64,000 nt of DNA, taken from contig JAGBAO010000017.1 of assembly GCA_017938925.1 (NCBI GenBank), forward strand, positions 62,001 to 126,000. The letters are read 5' to 3'. Shown here in pieces: positions 1 through 9,667 of this stretch. A model generated the notes under the pieces. The model was given only the letters and a program-made list of their open reading frames with translations. It did no database searches and was not told the origin of the DNA. The position numbers and the translations under genes are program-made. Each line of letters begins with the position of its first letter. The first letter of the stretch is position 1. Origin of the DNA: Bacteroidales bacterium (lineage in GTDB: Bacteria > Bacteroidota > Bacteroidia > Bacteroidales > UBA932).

Positions 1-1172
1 GTGGAGAGCGCCGCCGTGTGGCTCTTTGCCGTCTTCTTCTGCGTCAGCCGGATGTCCTTCTGCTTGACGAGCCTACCAACCACCTCGACACCGAGAGTAT
101 CCAGTGGCTTGAGGCCCACCTCCAGCAGTATAAGGGAACTGTAATTGCCGTGACCCATGACCGTTACTTCCTTGACAATGTGGCAGGATGGATCCTCGAA
201 CTCGACAGGGGAGAGGGCATCCCTTGGAAGGGAAACTACTCTTCATGGCTGGATCAGAAGAGCACCCGTCTTGCACAGGAGGAAAAGCAGGAAAGCAAGC
301 GCCGCAAGGCTCTGGAAAGGGAGCTCGAGTGGGTGCGTATGGCTCCTAAGGCACGTCATGCCAAGTCCAAGGCCCGTCTGGGTGCTTATGAAAAGCTCGC
401 TGCCGATGACGGACGCGAGAAGGAGGCCAGCCTCGAGATCTTCATCCCTAACGGACCTCGTCTTGGAAACAAGGTCATCGAGTTCAAGAATGTTTCAAAG
501 GCGTATGGCGACAAGCTTCTTTATGAAAACCTCAACTTCGTGCTTCCGCCAGCCGGAATCGTGGGCGTGATCGGACCTAACGGTGCAGGAAAGACCACTC
601 TCTTCCGCCTTATCATGGGACTTGACACTCCGGATACGGGTGAGATCACCGTCGGTGAGACCGTCAAGCTTGCATATGTCGACCAGCAGCACAGGAGCAT
701 AGATCCGGACAAGACCGTATATGAAACAATCGCGGAGAACTCCGAGTTCGTGAAGCTCGGCAAGAGGGAGGTGAATGCCCGTGCGTATGTGTCGCGCTTC
801 AACTTCTCGGGAGCAGATCAGGAGAAACTCTGCGGCATTCTTTCCGGTGGTGAGAGAAACCGTCTCCACCTTGCCCTCACTCTCAAGGATGAAGGAAACG
901 TGCTTCTTCTTGACGAGCCTACCAACGACGTGGATGTGAACACCATACGTGCGCTTGAGGAAGGTCTTGAGAACTTCGCCGGCTGTGCAGTTGTGATCTC
1001 ACACGACCGCTGGTTCCTGGACCGTATCGCAACACATATCCTTGCCTTCGAGGGAGATTCCCAGGTGTATTTCTTCGAAGGAACCTACAGCGAATACGAG
1101 GAGAACAAGAAACGCCGTCTCGGCAACGAAGAACCAAAGCGCTTCAAGTACAAGAAACTCATGGCTGAGTAG
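1..1172 (+). CDS. ettA: Energy-dependent translational throttle protein EttA, 5'-truncated by window edge
   Basis: This is an ABC-F ATPase that acts on the ribosome E site rather than in transport. The frame is open from base 3, giving GERRR before the GTG at 18, so the window starts inside the first ABC signature (SGGERRR) and the gene begins upstream. Visible in order are the first Walker B ([12 protein letters not shown]), the His-switch (VTHDRYF), the ABC-F inter-domain linker with the EttA-typical [16 protein letters not shown] stretch, the second Walker A (GPNGAGKTT), second signature (LSGGERNR) and second Walker B ([12 protein letters not shown]). EttA proteins are about 555 residues, so roughly 165 residues are missing. 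The linker and the [17 protein letters not shown] segment favour EttA over Uup or YheS. Confidence 0.95.
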   Translation, partial: GERRRVALCRLLLRQPDVLLLDEPTNHLDTESIQWLEAHLQQYKGTVIAVTHDRYFLDNVAGWILELDRGEGIPWKGNYSSWLDQKSTRLAQEEKQESKRRKALERELEWVRMAPKARHAKSKARLGAYEKLAADDGREKEASLEIFIPNGPRLGNKVIEFKNVSKAYGDKLLYENLNFVLPPAGIVGVIGPNGAGKTTLFRLIMGLDTPDTGEITVGETVKLAYVDQQHRSIDPDKTVYETIAENSEFVKLGKREVNARAYVSRFNFSGADQEKLCGILSGGERNRLHLALTLKDEGNVLLLDEPTNDVDVNTIRALEEGLENFAGCAVVISHDRWFLDRIATHILAFEGDSQVYFFEGTYSEYEENKKRRLGNEEPKRFKYKKLMAE

Positions 1173-1180
1173 CTTTTACC

Positions 1181-2287
1181 ATGCTTTTCAGGAACATAAT
1201 CATTTCAGCAGTCATTCTGCTGCTGTCTTCCATATCGGCTTCCGCAGCCAGGGTGGGAGAAGGGGATTATGTCCCGGAAATCGGTAAAGGCGTCAGACCT
1301 GAAGTGCAGGTTCTCGAGAAGGAGCAGCGTGATGGCTATGAGTGCCGGATGATAGAATTTTCCGTAGAGGCGCAAGAAAGAATCAAGGCGTATCTTCTCG
1401 TCCCTGACGGTGCCTCTCGCAGGAACAGAAAACCGGCTATAGTGATGCTGCATGACCACGGGGCAAGATTTGACATAGGCAAGGAAAAGTTGGTGCGTCC
1501 CATGGGTGCGATGCTTCCTTTGGGAGAGGAAGATCATATTGCCCGCTCTTCCAGACAATGGGTAGATAAGAATTTCGACGGAGTATGGCTGGCCGACTCG
1601 CTGGCCTCTCTTGGGTATGTGGTCCTTGTGACTGATGCCCTGTATTGGGGTGACAGGTCGTCTGCCCAAGCGCAGCGCTGGTCTGAGCTGACCTATGGCG
1701 CGATCCCTGACAGGAAAATGGCCAAGACTTTGAAGACACAGGTGTACGAAGGGCAGCGCGATGTCTTTGCAGACCTCCAGTCCAAAGGAGTAATATGGGC
1801 TGAAAAGACGCTGCGTGATGATGTGGCGTCGGTGAAGCTGCTTGCAGCTCTGCCGTACGTCGATTCTGCCAGAATAGGTGCCTTCGGATTTTCCATGGGT
1901 GCTCACAGGTGCTGGCTTCTCTCTGCATTCTGCCAGGAGGTCAGATGTGGAGCGGTATTGTCCTGGATGACCACTCTGGAGGGATATGAGGGTAATAATG
2001 CTTCAGACCTCTCCATGCGTATCCAGCCTATGCGTGAATGCATGGATTTCGGTGACATCGGAAGATATCTGGCTCCGAAGCCCATGCTCTTCCTGAACGG
2101 TGAGACGGATCATCTTTTCCCGATGGATAAGGTGCAGAAGGCGTTTGACCTGCTTCGCCTTTATTATAATGAAGCTGGATCAGATGCACTTGTTACGGAA
2201 TTCTTTCCAGGAGGTCATCATTGTGGAAAGGATGTGCAGGCTCTCATAGTGAGCTTCTTCAATGACGAACTGCTCGATAAAGAATAA
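1181..2287 (+). CDS. Secreted alpha/beta hydrolase (dienelactone hydrolase/acetylxylan esterase-like)
   Basis: A 368-residue predicted exported serine hydrolase. Residues 1-22 form a signal peptide ending SASA. The nucleophile elbow is GFSMG with Ser238. The likely acid is Asp310 in NGETDHLF and the likely base His346 or His347 in PGGHHCGKD, giving the usual Ser-Asp-His order. The HDHG segment near residue 91 fits the oxyanion region. Proteins of this shape in Bacteroidota are annotated as alpha/beta hydrolase or acetylxylan esterase-like, and the substrate cannot be told from the sequence. It starts 8 bases after ettA and may be read from the ettA transcript. A hairpin terminator follows at 2317. 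Confidence 0.8.
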   Translation: MLFRNIIISAVILLLSSISASAARVGEGDYVPEIGKGVRPEVQVLEKEQRDGYECRMIEFSVEAQERIKAYLLVPDGASRRNRKPAIVMLHDHGARFDIGKEKLVRPMGAMLPLGEEDHIARSSRQWVDKNFDGVWLADSLASLGYVVLVTDALYWGDRSSAQAQRWSELTYGAIPDRKMAKTLKTQVYEGQRDVFADLQSKGVIWAEKTLRDDVASVKLLAALPYVDSARIGAFGFSMGAHRCWLLSAFCQEVRCGAVLSWMTTLEGYEGNNASDLSMRIQPMRECMDFGDIGRYLAPKPMLFLNGETDHLFPMDKVQKAFDLLRLYYNEAGSDALVTEFFPGGHHCGKDVQALIVSFFNDELLDKE

Positions 2288-2308
2288 TGCAATATCCTAA
2301 GATTTAGT

Positions 2309-2316
2309 TATATTTG
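2309..2316 (+). promoter_or_regulatory. Bacteroidetes-type -7 element before the M28 peptidase gene
   Basis: TATATTTG matches the Bacteroidetes -7 consensus TAnnTTTG exactly. No clear TTTG lies 19-21 bases upstream. The start of transcription would fall near 2321, inside the hairpin at 2317-2338, which is an odd arrangement. Confidence 0.5.
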
Positions 2317-2349
2317 CGGTGGAGTTGTTGCTCCACCGTTTTTGTTTTG
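2317..2349 (+). terminator. Rho-independent terminator after the alpha/beta hydrolase gene
   Basis: CGGTGGAG pairs with CTCCACCG (8 bp, loop TTGTTG) and is followed by TTTTTGTTTTG. It lies 30 bases after the hydrolase stop codon. It also sits directly after a -7 element for the next gene, so it may form part of that gene's leader. Confidence 0.8.
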
Positions 2350-2366
2350 TACTAAAACCATTTGAA

Positions 2367-4082
2367 ATGAATAAAATCAGGCCGATTGTTTTGGCTGTAG
2401 CCGTGATTGCATCTGCTTTACTGGCCTATGGCTTATTTACACTTCCTTCTCCCAAAGATGTGACATGGGAAGGTTTTTCAGCTGAACGTGTCGTGAATGA
2501 CATTGAGGTCATCTCGAAGGAACATCACTCGGTAGCCCATCCTGAGGAAAGAGCAAAGGTGCGCGAATACCTTGTTGAGAGACTCGAAGGGCTTGGAGCC
2601 GACACTGTGCAGATATTCAGATACGACTCGCTAGTCGGGCCTCAGAACAAGCATGTGGTCTATACATTTGACGCATATGACGTTCTTGCCGAGTTCCCAC
2701 CGCTTCAGGCTTCCCTGGATACTACCTATATGATGTTTGTAGCCCACTATGATTCAAGATATTCCCAGCCTGTGCTGAAGGATACAGTGTGGTCTTATGG
2801 TGCTGCTGACGACGGATATGGAGTGGGAGTCACCCTTGAGACCGTGTCTCAGGCCCTGAAGTTCCGTGATCAGTGGAAGCAGGGTATCAAGGTTCTGTTT
2901 ACTGATGCCGAAGAGGTCGGAATGATGGGCATGAAGGCGATCTGGGAGAATGACCGTCAGGTGTTCGATAACGTGGGCTTCATGATAAATATAGAGGCCC
3001 GTGGCCCATGGGGACCGGCTCTTCTTTTTGAGGCCTGCCCTGAAAACGAGAAGGTGATGGAGCTTTACGACGACGCAGCTAAGTATCCGTACACATATTC
3101 GCTGACCACTGTTGTGTACAGCTTCATGCCTAACTTCACCGATTTCACCATCGTGAAGGACAGCATTCCGGGTCTGAACTTCTCTACGATTGCCGATGTC
3201 AACCACTATCACACAGATCTCGACAATTTCAGCAATGTAAGCGCAAAGTCCATCCAGCACTATGGAGCGCAGATTCTTCCGATCACGAAGACATATCTCA
3301 CAGGGGAACAGTATGCAGATAAAAATAGCCTGAGGGCTGATTCAGATGCGACAAACTTCACGATACCTCTTCTGGGACTCTTCAACTTCAGCAAGACCGG
3401 TTATCTGATCATCAATATCGCCATCTTCCTTCTCTTCCTTCTCGTCTTCGCTCTTGAAGGCGTGCGCGGAAGGATCAAGGCTGCCAAGGTATTCAAGGTT
3501 TCCGCATCAGTTCTTGGACTTGCAGTTGCTGTCCTTGCTCTCGGAGAACTTGTGGCCTATGTCTGTGCAGCGGCAGTGGGCGCCAAGTTCAAGCCGTTCG
3601 GTATAATGGCAGGAATCAGTTTCGACAACATCGCCATGATAGTGACTACAGTGGTCATCTTCCTGCTGACAGTATGGGGATATGCCATTCTCCGAAAGAA
3701 GGCGGTCATGAAGACAGCCGGTTCGATGCGTGCAAGCGCAGGCGTGGCAGCGGCATCAAGATATGCATGCAACACTCTCTATGGAACCTTGGCCTTCATG
3801 TTCATGCTCAGCGCAGTCCTTGTGGCCGTTCTGGGTGAGAACCTTATGTTCTTCGTGCCTCTGACCTTCGCGACAGGAGGACTCATCTTCTGGAGACTCA
3901 CGGGATGGAGATTCTGGCTCGTTGCCTCGATCGCTTTGATTCTCCTCCATGCATTCTCGTTCCTGTATGCCCTTGCAATGGCCCTTACCATCGGAGCCTA
4001 CGGAGCAGTAGCAATGCTCGCATTCTGCGATTTCATGGTCCTCATCCCTCTCGCAGACCTTTACATGATGAAAACCAAATAA
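2367..4082 (+). CDS. M28-family zinc aminopeptidase with C-terminal membrane domain
   Basis: A predicted membrane-anchored zinc exopeptidase of 571 residues. I start it at the ATG at 2367 (MNKIRP), which directly precedes a hydrophobic anchor of about 20 residues. An upstream start at 2319 would begin inside the terminator hairpin. M28 motifs are AHYDSR (zinc His127, Asp129 area), AADDGYG (bridging Asp), DAEEVGMMG (catalytic and zinc Glu182/183), NIEARG, and the last zinc His in VNHYHTDLDN. The C-terminal 230 residues contain about seven or eight hydrophobic helices, as in Bacteroidota M28 proteins with a membrane tail. It probably cleaves peptides in the periplasm; the exact substrate is unknown. 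Confidence 0.85.
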   Translation: MNKIRPIVLAVAVIASALLAYGLFTLPSPKDVTWEGFSAERVVNDIEVISKEHHSVAHPEERAKVREYLVERLEGLGADTVQIFRYDSLVGPQNKHVVYTFDAYDVLAEFPPLQASLDTTYMMFVAHYDSRYSQPVLKDTVWSYGAADDGYGVGVTLETVSQALKFRDQWKQGIKVLFTDAEEVGMMGMKAIWENDRQVFDNVGFMINIEARGPWGPALLFEACPENEKVMELYDDAAKYPYTYSLTTVVYSFMPNFTDFTIVKDSIPGLNFSTIADVNHYHTDLDNFSNVSAKSIQHYGAQILPITKTYLTGEQYADKNSLRADSDATNFTIPLLGLFNFSKTGYLIINIAIFLLFLLVFALEGVRGRIKAAKVFKVSASVLGLAVAVLALGELVAYVCAAAVGAKFKPFGIMAGISFDNIAMIVTTVVIFLLTVWGYAILRKKAVMKTAGSMRASAGVAAASRYACNTLYGTLAFMFMLSAVLVAVLGENLMFFVPLTFATGGLIFWRLTGWRFWLVASIALILLHAFSFLYALAMALTIGAYGAVAMLAFCDFMVLIPLADLYMMKTK

Positions 4083-4108
4083 GACGAGTCGTCTTTTTCG
4101 TCCCAGAG

Positions 4109-4149
4109 AACCGACAGGCAGAGTTTTGTTCAAAATAACGCCTGTCGGT
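4109..4149. other. Stem-loop in the convergent M28/M16 intergenic region
   Basis: ACCGACAGGC at 4110-4119 pairs with GCCTGTCGGT at 4140-4149, a perfect 10-bp stem with a 20-base loop. There is no strong T-tract on the plus side (CCCCAAAAAC). It may help end transcription of the M28 gene. Confidence 0.55.
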
Positions 4150-4179
4150 CCCCAAAAACGGGCAAAATACAATAAAAAC

Positions 4180-4225
4180 GGCACCGTCAGGCAGGAAAAT
4201 GGCCTTTTCTCTGCCTGACGGTGCC
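4180..4225 (-). terminator. Strong terminator for the M16 protease gene
   Basis: A perfect 15-bp stem (GGCACCGTCAGGCAG with CTGCCTGACGGTGCC) with a 16-base loop. On the minus strand the stem is followed by GTTTTTATT, so it is a canonical rho-independent terminator for the minus-strand gene that ends at 4273. Confidence 0.85.
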
Positions 4226-4272
4226 GCTTTGTATCATTCGCATGGCCATCGTGTATCAGCCATGCGGTTTGT

Positions 4273-7167
4273 CTAGTACCCGAAGATCTCCTCAAGGCTC
4301 AGCGTCTTGACAGGACCGAGGGTTCTGAGGAATTTCGTATCAAGATCCTTGATGTCACCGAGGATGCCATAGTGGTATGTCCGGTTCTTGACCCATTTCT
4401 CCTGTGCTGCCTTCACGTCAGCGAGAGTGAGGTCCTGAAGAGCCTCATAGATCGCCTTCTCACGAGGCTCGGTGACTCCCAGTTCGCGGTCCATGAGGTA
4501 GCTGTACAGGATGCCGTATCCGGTCGTGCGCTCGGTGCGCATGCGTGTGATGAGGGCTTCCTTGGCTACTGCGAAGGCCGCTTCGGATTCAGGCATATCG
4601 TTGATGATCTCGTCGAATGCCTCGATGGCTGTCTTCATCTTGTCGTTCTGGGTGGCGATGAATGCGTAGTACATATAGGTGTCACCCTTGTAAGAAGGCT
4701 CGTAAAGTCTTGCATTGGCCGAATATGCCAGACCGCGTGCCTCACGCATCTCCTGGAAGACGATCGCGTTCATGCTGCCGCCGAAGTATTCGTTGTATGC
4801 GGCGATATATGGATCTGATGCGACATCGAGTGTCTCTCCACGGTTAGAATACTGCAGATAGTAGATCTGCTTTGCATCGTACTGAGTCATGAACACCTGG
4901 TTGCTGTCTGTGTCCAGACGTTTTGCGTACGGCAGGTCGAGCGGCTTGAGGCTGCCCACCTTGTGGTTTTCAGCCAGCAGTTTCTTCACTCCATCCTCAG
5001 AGTCAGGACCGTAGTACATCACTTCATGGCTGCAGTCCATCAGCTCGCGCACCTTTGTGAGAAGTTCTTCAGAAGTTATAGCCTTCAGAGCATTGTCTGT
5101 GAGGGTTGTCTTTCTGATGAATTCCGGACCATACATTATGTACTTCTGAAGGGCTCCGAAGCATCTGCTCTGATTGAGCTTTGCGTCAGAGCGTGACTTG
5201 AGCATGTCAGCCTTGAGGTTTTCAAGCACAGCCTCGTCAGGCACTGCGTTATATATGAGGTCTTCTACAATCTCCATCGCCTCTCCCATGTTCTCGCTCA
5301 GTCCGTTCATGTAGATTTCAGTCCTTGAACTTCCTGCGCTGAGGCTGAACGAGCAGGCGAGCTGGTACATCTGCTGAGCGATCTCCTCCGCGCTTCTTGT
5401 CGGAGTTCCCAGATATGACAGATAGTCGAAAGCGAGGTTCAGTGCAGGGTCAGCCTCCGTTCCGGTCTTGAACGAATATGTCAGATTTGCAATGTCATTG
5501 AGCTTGTTCCTGACATAGAGCACTTCCACTCCGTTCTCGTTGAACTTCGAAAGTTCTTTGTCGTAGTCCACGAATACAGGCTCGATAGGCTGCACCTGAG
5601 TCGCCTGGATTTCTGCGAGGAATGCACTCTGGGCATCTCTGTTGGACTTGATAGGGGTGATCTTAGGGGCAGTCACCTTCTGGACAGTCTTGTCCTCGCC
5701 CTGTCTCTTATAGACGATTGCATAATTCTCTGCTCCAAGATATTTCTGAGCCCATTCAACGACTTCTTCCTTGGTCACCTTGCTCATGTCGTCAAGTGCA
5801 GCGACTTCGTCAGCCCACTCGGTTCCGTTTATAAAGGAGTTCACGAACATGTCCGCGCGGCTTCCGTTCCTTTCCAGTTCCTGCATCTGCTGGAGTTTCA
5901 GGTTGTTGATGGTTCCGGTGAGGAGCGCCTCGTCGAACTCTCCGTTCCTGAGCTTGGCAATCTCTGCAAGAAGAAGGTCACGCACCTGCTCGAGTGTCTG
6001 TCCCTGCTTAGGGTTTCCGATAAGGAGGAACTCTCCAGCATCCGGACGTGTATATGCCATTCCGTATGCTCCGAGGACAGCCTGCTTCTGGTTGAGGTTC
6101 AAGTCGATAAGACCGGCAGAACCGTTGTAGAGGATATATGACACTACATCAGCCACAAGCGCGTCGTGGTCAGATGCTCCCGGATATTTCCATCCCATCA
6201 TCACGTTCTCGGCATCCAGCCCATATACATCCTTCGCAACAGGCTCGGTGATGATGCTTTCTGTCTTGAGCGTCAGCTCCGGCAGATTCTCGTTAGGCTT
6301 CATCTGGCCGAAATACTTCTCGATGACAGCCACCATCTCATCGGGATCGAAATCACCGCTGAGACATATCGCCATGTTGTTAGGAACGTAGTACGTCTTA
6401 TGATATTCCTTGATGTTGGTGATCGAAGGGTTCTTCAGGTGCTCCTGGGTTCCGAGGACAGTCTGTGTGCCATAAGGATGGTCAGGGAAAAGCATTCCGT
6501 CCATAGCCTCAAGAGCCTTTCTGAAATCGCGTGTCAGAGACATGTTCTTCTCCTCGTACACGGTTTCGAGCTCAGTGTGGAAGCCTCTGATCACAGGATT
6601 CATGAACCTGTCGGCCTGGATGCGTGCCCAGTTCTCGATCTGGTTTGCAGGGATGTCCTCCACATAGACGGTCATGTCAGTGGATGTATATGCATTGGTG
6701 CCGTCAGAGCCGATCAGAGACATCAGCTTGTCATATTCGTTAGGAATGAAATAGTCTGATGCAAGATAGCTGATCGAGTCGATCTGATGGTAGAGCCTTG
6801 CCCTTTCTGCCTCGTCCTCGGTGTTGCGATACACCTCGAACAGTGCCTCTATTTCGTCCAGAAGAGGTTTTTCGGCTGCATAATCAGATGTTCCGAAGTT
6901 AGGGGTTCCCTTGAACATCAGGTGCTCGAAGTAGTGGGCGAGACCTGTTGTCTGTGCAGGGTCGTTCTTTCCTCCCACCTTCACGGCAATGTCAGCCTGG
7001 ATGCGCGGAGTCTCCTTGTTTACGGTCATATATACCTTCAGACCGTTGTCAAGGGTGTAGATCTTTGTCTCAAGAGGGTCACCTGCCACAGTCTCATATC
7101 GGTACTGTGAACAGGAAGCAAGCAGCAGCGTCATGGCGGCTGTTGCGAACAGTAAAGTCCGTTTCAT
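4273..7167 (-). CDS. M16-family zinc protease lipoprotein (tandem insulinase domains)
   Basis: A 964-residue predicted lipoprotein: hydrophobic leader ending LLASC, so Cys19 would be lipidated. The inverted zinc motif HxxEH is HYFEH at residues 78-82 in GLAHYFEHLMFKGTPN, with the distal zinc ligand in ELETVYEEKN about 130 residues later. Four M16 repeats are implied by length, and the second half has no HxxEH, as expected for the inactive C-terminal half. The family degrades peptides, here probably in the periplasm or at an envelope surface. The upstream YugP-like gene is only 47 bases away on the same strand, so the two may be co-transcribed. Confidence 0.9.
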   Translation of the reverse strand: MKRTLLFATAAMTLLLASCSQYRYETVAGDPLETKIYTLDNGLKVYMTVNKETPRIQADIAVKVGGKNDPAQTTGLAHYFEHLMFKGTPNFGTSDYAAEKPLLDEIEALFEVYRNTEDEAERARLYHQIDSISYLASDYFIPNEYDKLMSLIGSDGTNAYTSTDMTVYVEDIPANQIENWARIQADRFMNPVIRGFHTELETVYEEKNMSLTRDFRKALEAMDGMLFPDHPYGTQTVLGTQEHLKNPSITNIKEYHKTYYVPNNMAICLSGDFDPDEMVAVIEKYFGQMKPNENLPELTLKTESIITEPVAKDVYGLDAENVMMGWKYPGASDHDALVADVVSYILYNGSAGLIDLNLNQKQAVLGAYGMAYTRPDAGEFLLIGNPKQGQTLEQVRDLLLAEIAKLRNGEFDEALLTGTINNLKLQQMQELERNGSRADMFVNSFINGTEWADEVAALDDMSKVTKEEVVEWAQKYLGAENYAIVYKRQGEDKTVQKVTAPKITPIKSNRDAQSAFLAEIQATQVQPIEPVFVDYDKELSKFNENGVEVLYVRNKLNDIANLTYSFKTGTEADPALNLAFDYLSYLGTPTRSAEEIAQQMYQLACSFSLSAGSSRTEIYMNGLSENMGEAMEIVEDLIYNAVPDEAVLENLKADMLKSRSDAKLNQSRCFGALQKYIMYGPEFIRKTTLTDNALKAITSEELLTKVRELMDCSHEVMYYGPDSEDGVKKLLAENHKVGSLKPLDLPYAKRLDTDSNQVFMTQYDAKQIYYLQYSNRGETLDVASDPYIAAYNEYFGGSMNAIVFQEMREARGLAYSANARLYEPSYKGDTYMYYAFIATQNDKMKTAIEAFDEIINDMPESEAAFAVAKEALITRMRTERTTGYGILYSYLMDRELGVTEPREKAIYEALQDLTLADVKAAQEKWVKNRTYHYGILGDIKDLDTKFLRTLGPVKTLSLEEIFGY

Positions 7168-7214
7168 GTTATCGGGTTTTGTGGCTGCAGGGCAGCCGGA
7201 TTAAAGATTCTGAT

Positions 7215-7889
7215 TTAGTCTCTGCTGCGGGCGATCCCTATATAATAAAGGAGTGTCGCAAGTGAACCAAGTGCAGCTATCACATAGGTGTAGGCGGCCC
7301 ATTTGAGGGCATCGACGGCCATGTGATGTGTCCTCTGGTCTGTAACTCCGGCGTTTCCTAACCACGCAATTGCTCTGCTGCTGGCGTTCACCTCCACCGG
7401 AAGCGTGATGAAACTGAAGAGGGTAGTGGTAGCGAACAGGATGATTCCGAACCACAGAAGGCTTGGGAAGGTGTTGAAGAATATGACTCCTGCCAGAAGT
7501 ACCCACTGAACGATGCTTGACGAGAAGTTGACGACAGGAACGAGTGCAGACCTCATCTTGAGGGGAGCATATCCATGCGCGTGCTGCACTGCATGCCCGC
7601 ATTCATGTGCGGCGACAGCGGCAGCGGCAACGCTTCTGCTTGCATATACACCCTCGCTCAGTGCCACTGTCTTTGTCTGCGGGTTGTAGTGGTCGGTCAG
7701 CATTCCTCGTGTCGGAACGACCTTCACGTCGTATATCCCGTTGTCATGCAGCATCTTCTGTGCGACTTCCGCGCCAGACATACCATTTGCTGTTCCCACT
7801 TTCGAATACTTGTTGAAACGGCTCTGCAGCATCTGCTGTACGATGAAACTCAGAACCATCACAACGATCATTATTGTCCAGATGTTCAT
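7215..7889 (-). CDS. YugP-family membrane zinc metallopeptidase
   Basis: A 224-residue protein with an N-terminal membrane helix (residues 2-20), the zinc motif HECGH (His95, Glu96, His99) preceded by AAAAVAAHE, then two or three further hydrophobic helices near residues 125-165 and 200-220. This order matches the neutral zinc metallopeptidase family that includes Bacillus YugP. The active site would face the cytoplasm by analogy. It is divergent from alr, with 171 bases between the two starts, and lies upstream of the M16 protease gene on the same strand. Confidence 0.88.
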   Translation of the reverse strand: MNIWTIMIVVMVLSFIVQQMLQSRFNKYSKVGTANGMSGAEVAQKMLHDNGIYDVKVVPTRGMLTDHYNPQTKTVALSEGVYASRSVAAAAVAAHECGHAVQHAHGYAPLKMRSALVPVVNFSSSIVQWVLLAGVIFFNTFPSLLWFGIILFATTTLFSFITLPVEVNASSRAIAWLGNAGVTDQRTHHMAVDALKWAAYTYVIAALGSLATLLYYIGIARSRD

Positions 7890-8023
7890 TTTCGTTATAT
7901 TTTACGGTCAGTTCATGACGGAATGACACCCTGTCATCCGTGTAGGCGGTTCACACCACCGGGCGCATCTGTATGCGAAATGCGTGCCAGCAACAAAATT
8001 AACATTTATATCAGATTATTTAG

Positions 8024-8031
8024 TAATTTTG
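8024..8031 (+). promoter_or_regulatory. Bacteroidetes-type -7 element for alr
   Basis: TAATTTTG matches TAnnTTTG exactly. Transcription would start near 8037, leaving a leader of about 24 bases before the alr ATG. There is no TTTG at the -33 position; the region there reads AAATTAACA. Confidence 0.55.
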
Positions 8032-8060
8032 CACTCCAATATTCATGTCGAGCAGATAAG

Positions 8061-9170
8061 ATGTATATAAACAACGACTTTTCCAGACTGGAAATCAACC
8101 TGAAGGGCTGCCAGGAGAACTACAGGTACTTCAGATCTAGACTTTCCGACTCCACAAAGCTTCTCGTCCTTGTCAAGGCAAATGCCTACGGACACGGTGC
8201 CGTCGAGTTCGCTTCCCTCATGGAAGACGCAGGCGCTGATTATCTGGCTGTTGCCTATCCTGTCGAGGGCATAGAACTTCGTCAGGGCGGGATCAAGTCT
8301 CCGATCATTGTGCTGACAGCCGGTACGGATTCCTTCGAGCAGATCATCAATTATGGTCTGGAGCCGGGAATCCCTAACCTGTATTCCCTGAAGGTCCTCT
8401 GTGAGGTTCTTGAAAAGAGGGGACTGACAGGTTTTCCTGTGCATATAAAACTGGATTCCGGCATGCATCGCCTTGGCTTCATGACGGACGAGATTGCTGA
8501 ACTGACGGACTATCTGTCATCCTGCGAGACAGTCAGAGTCAAGTCAATATATTCCCATCTTGCTGCGGCTGACGAGCCTGATAGCGATGACTTCACTCGC
8601 GGGCAGGTACGTCTCTTCAAGGAAAATGCAGACAGAATATCATCTGTCCTGCCTCATAAGCCTTTATATCATATACTTAATTCAGCGGGAATAGAGAGAT
8701 TTCCCGAGTATCAGTTCGATATGGTCCGTCTGGGTATTGGAATATATGGGGTCAGCGCCATTCCTGGAAATCAACTCAGTCCGGTAGCATCCTTTAAATG
8801 CAAGGTGCTGCAGGTCAAATCGTTGAAGGCAGAGGACGGGACCATCGGATATGGAAGACATGGAAAGATCTCTCCGGAAGGGACAGTGATTGCGACAATC
8901 CCGGTAGGATATGCGGACGGTCTCGACAGGCATCTTAGTCAGGGCAAGGGCTCCTTCTCGATCAACGGCCGCAGGGTGCCGACCATCGGAAACATCTGCA
9001 TGGACATGACCATGCTGGATGTCACGGGAGTAGATGTGAAGGTAGGGGACACAGTGACCATCTTCGGAGAGGATCCGACAGTGTCCGAACTGGCCGACAT
9101 CCTTGGCACGATTCCGTATGAGATCCTGACCTCGGTCCCTCGCAGAATAGAAAGAGTGATAGTGAAATGA
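8061..9170 (+). CDS. alr: Alanine racemase
   Basis: PLP-dependent interconversion of L- and D-alanine for peptidoglycan. The 369-residue protein starts at the ATG at 8061 (MYINND). A longer frame from 7575 would run through the divergent yugP-like gene and the promoter and is rejected. The PLP lysine is Lys39 in VLVKANAYGHG. The catalytic tyrosine is Tyr264 in IGYGR. The second-domain motifs RRVPTIGNICMDMTMLD and PYEILTS are present. Length is normal for the family. It overlaps the next gene by four bases (ATGA), which suggests translational coupling with the phosphatase. Confidence 0.96.
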   Translation: MYINNDFSRLEINLKGCQENYRYFRSRLSDSTKLLVLVKANAYGHGAVEFASLMEDAGADYLAVAYPVEGIELRQGGIKSPIIVLTAGTDSFEQIINYGLEPGIPNLYSLKVLCEVLEKRGLTGFPVHIKLDSGMHRLGFMTDEIAELTDYLSSCETVRVKSIYSHLAAADEPDSDDFTRGQVRLFKENADRISSVLPHKPLYHILNSAGIERFPEYQFDMVRLGIGIYGVSAIPGNQLSPVASFKCKVLQVKSLKAEDGTIGYGRHGKISPEGTVIATIPVGYADGLDRHLSQGKGSFSINGRRVPTIGNICMDMTMLDVTGVDVKVGDTVTIFGEDPTVSELADILGTIPYEILTSVPRRIERVIVK

Positions 9171-9667
9171 CAGAAGTAAACAACAGATATAAAGTCCTTT
9201 TTGTGTGCCTGGGGAACATATGCCGTTCACCTGCGGCGCAGGGTATATTCGAACATATAGTTCGTGAAAACGGGGCTCAGGACCGCTTCGAGGTGGATTC
9301 GGCCGGAACATACAGCGGACATAGGGGAGAACTCCCTGACAGGCGTATGCGCAATGCCGCCATGTATCGTGGCTTCGCTCTGACCCATAAGGCACGTCCT
9401 GTTTCCGGTCTGGATTTTCTGGATTTCGACCTCATCATCGCAATGGATGACCAGAACTATGAGGATCTCATGCATCTGGCTCCTTCCGTAGAGGCCACTC
9501 ATAAGATAAAAAGGATGGCCAGTTACCTGACCACCCATAACATTTCATATATTCCGGACCCGTATTATATGGGTACCGAAGGTTTCACCCTGGTGCTGGA
9601 TCTTCTTGAAGAAGGTTGCAGAAATCTCTACGAAACCATAGTTAAGGCAGAATTCCAGTCTGTCTGA
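9167..9667 (+). CDS. Low-molecular-weight protein-tyrosine phosphatase
   Basis: A 166-residue cytoplasmic phosphatase. The P-loop C(x)5R is CLGNICRS with Cys14 and Arg20, and the general acid is Asp131 in IPDPYY. The DSAGT segment at 44-48 is also typical. Family members remove phosphate from bacterial tyrosine kinases or arginine-phosphorylated proteins, and no kinase gene is visible nearby. Its stop codon abuts the stop codon of the convergent dehydrogenase gene (TGATCA at 9665-9670), leaving no space for a separate terminator. Confidence 0.93.
   Translation: MTEVNNRYKVLFVCLGNICRSPAAQGIFEHIVRENGAQDRFEVDSAGTYSGHRGELPDRRMRNAAMYRGFALTHKARPVSGLDFLDFDLIIAMDDQNYEDLMHLAPSVEATHKIKRMASYLTTHNISYIPDPYYMGTEGFTLVLDLLEEGCRNLYETIVKAEFQSV

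Noticed and set aside
4083-4102. Short palindrome AAGACGAGTCGTCTT with T-run after the M28 stop
   Set aside because: The stem has no workable loop as a full palindrome and only 5 bp if a loop is allowed; weak as a terminator.
7575-8060. Upstream extension of alr
   Set aside because: It runs through the yugP-like gene and the alr promoter; family alignment begins at 8061.
9101-9120. TTGGCACG inside alr
   Set aside because: Within coding sequence and no TTGC-like -12 box at the right distance.
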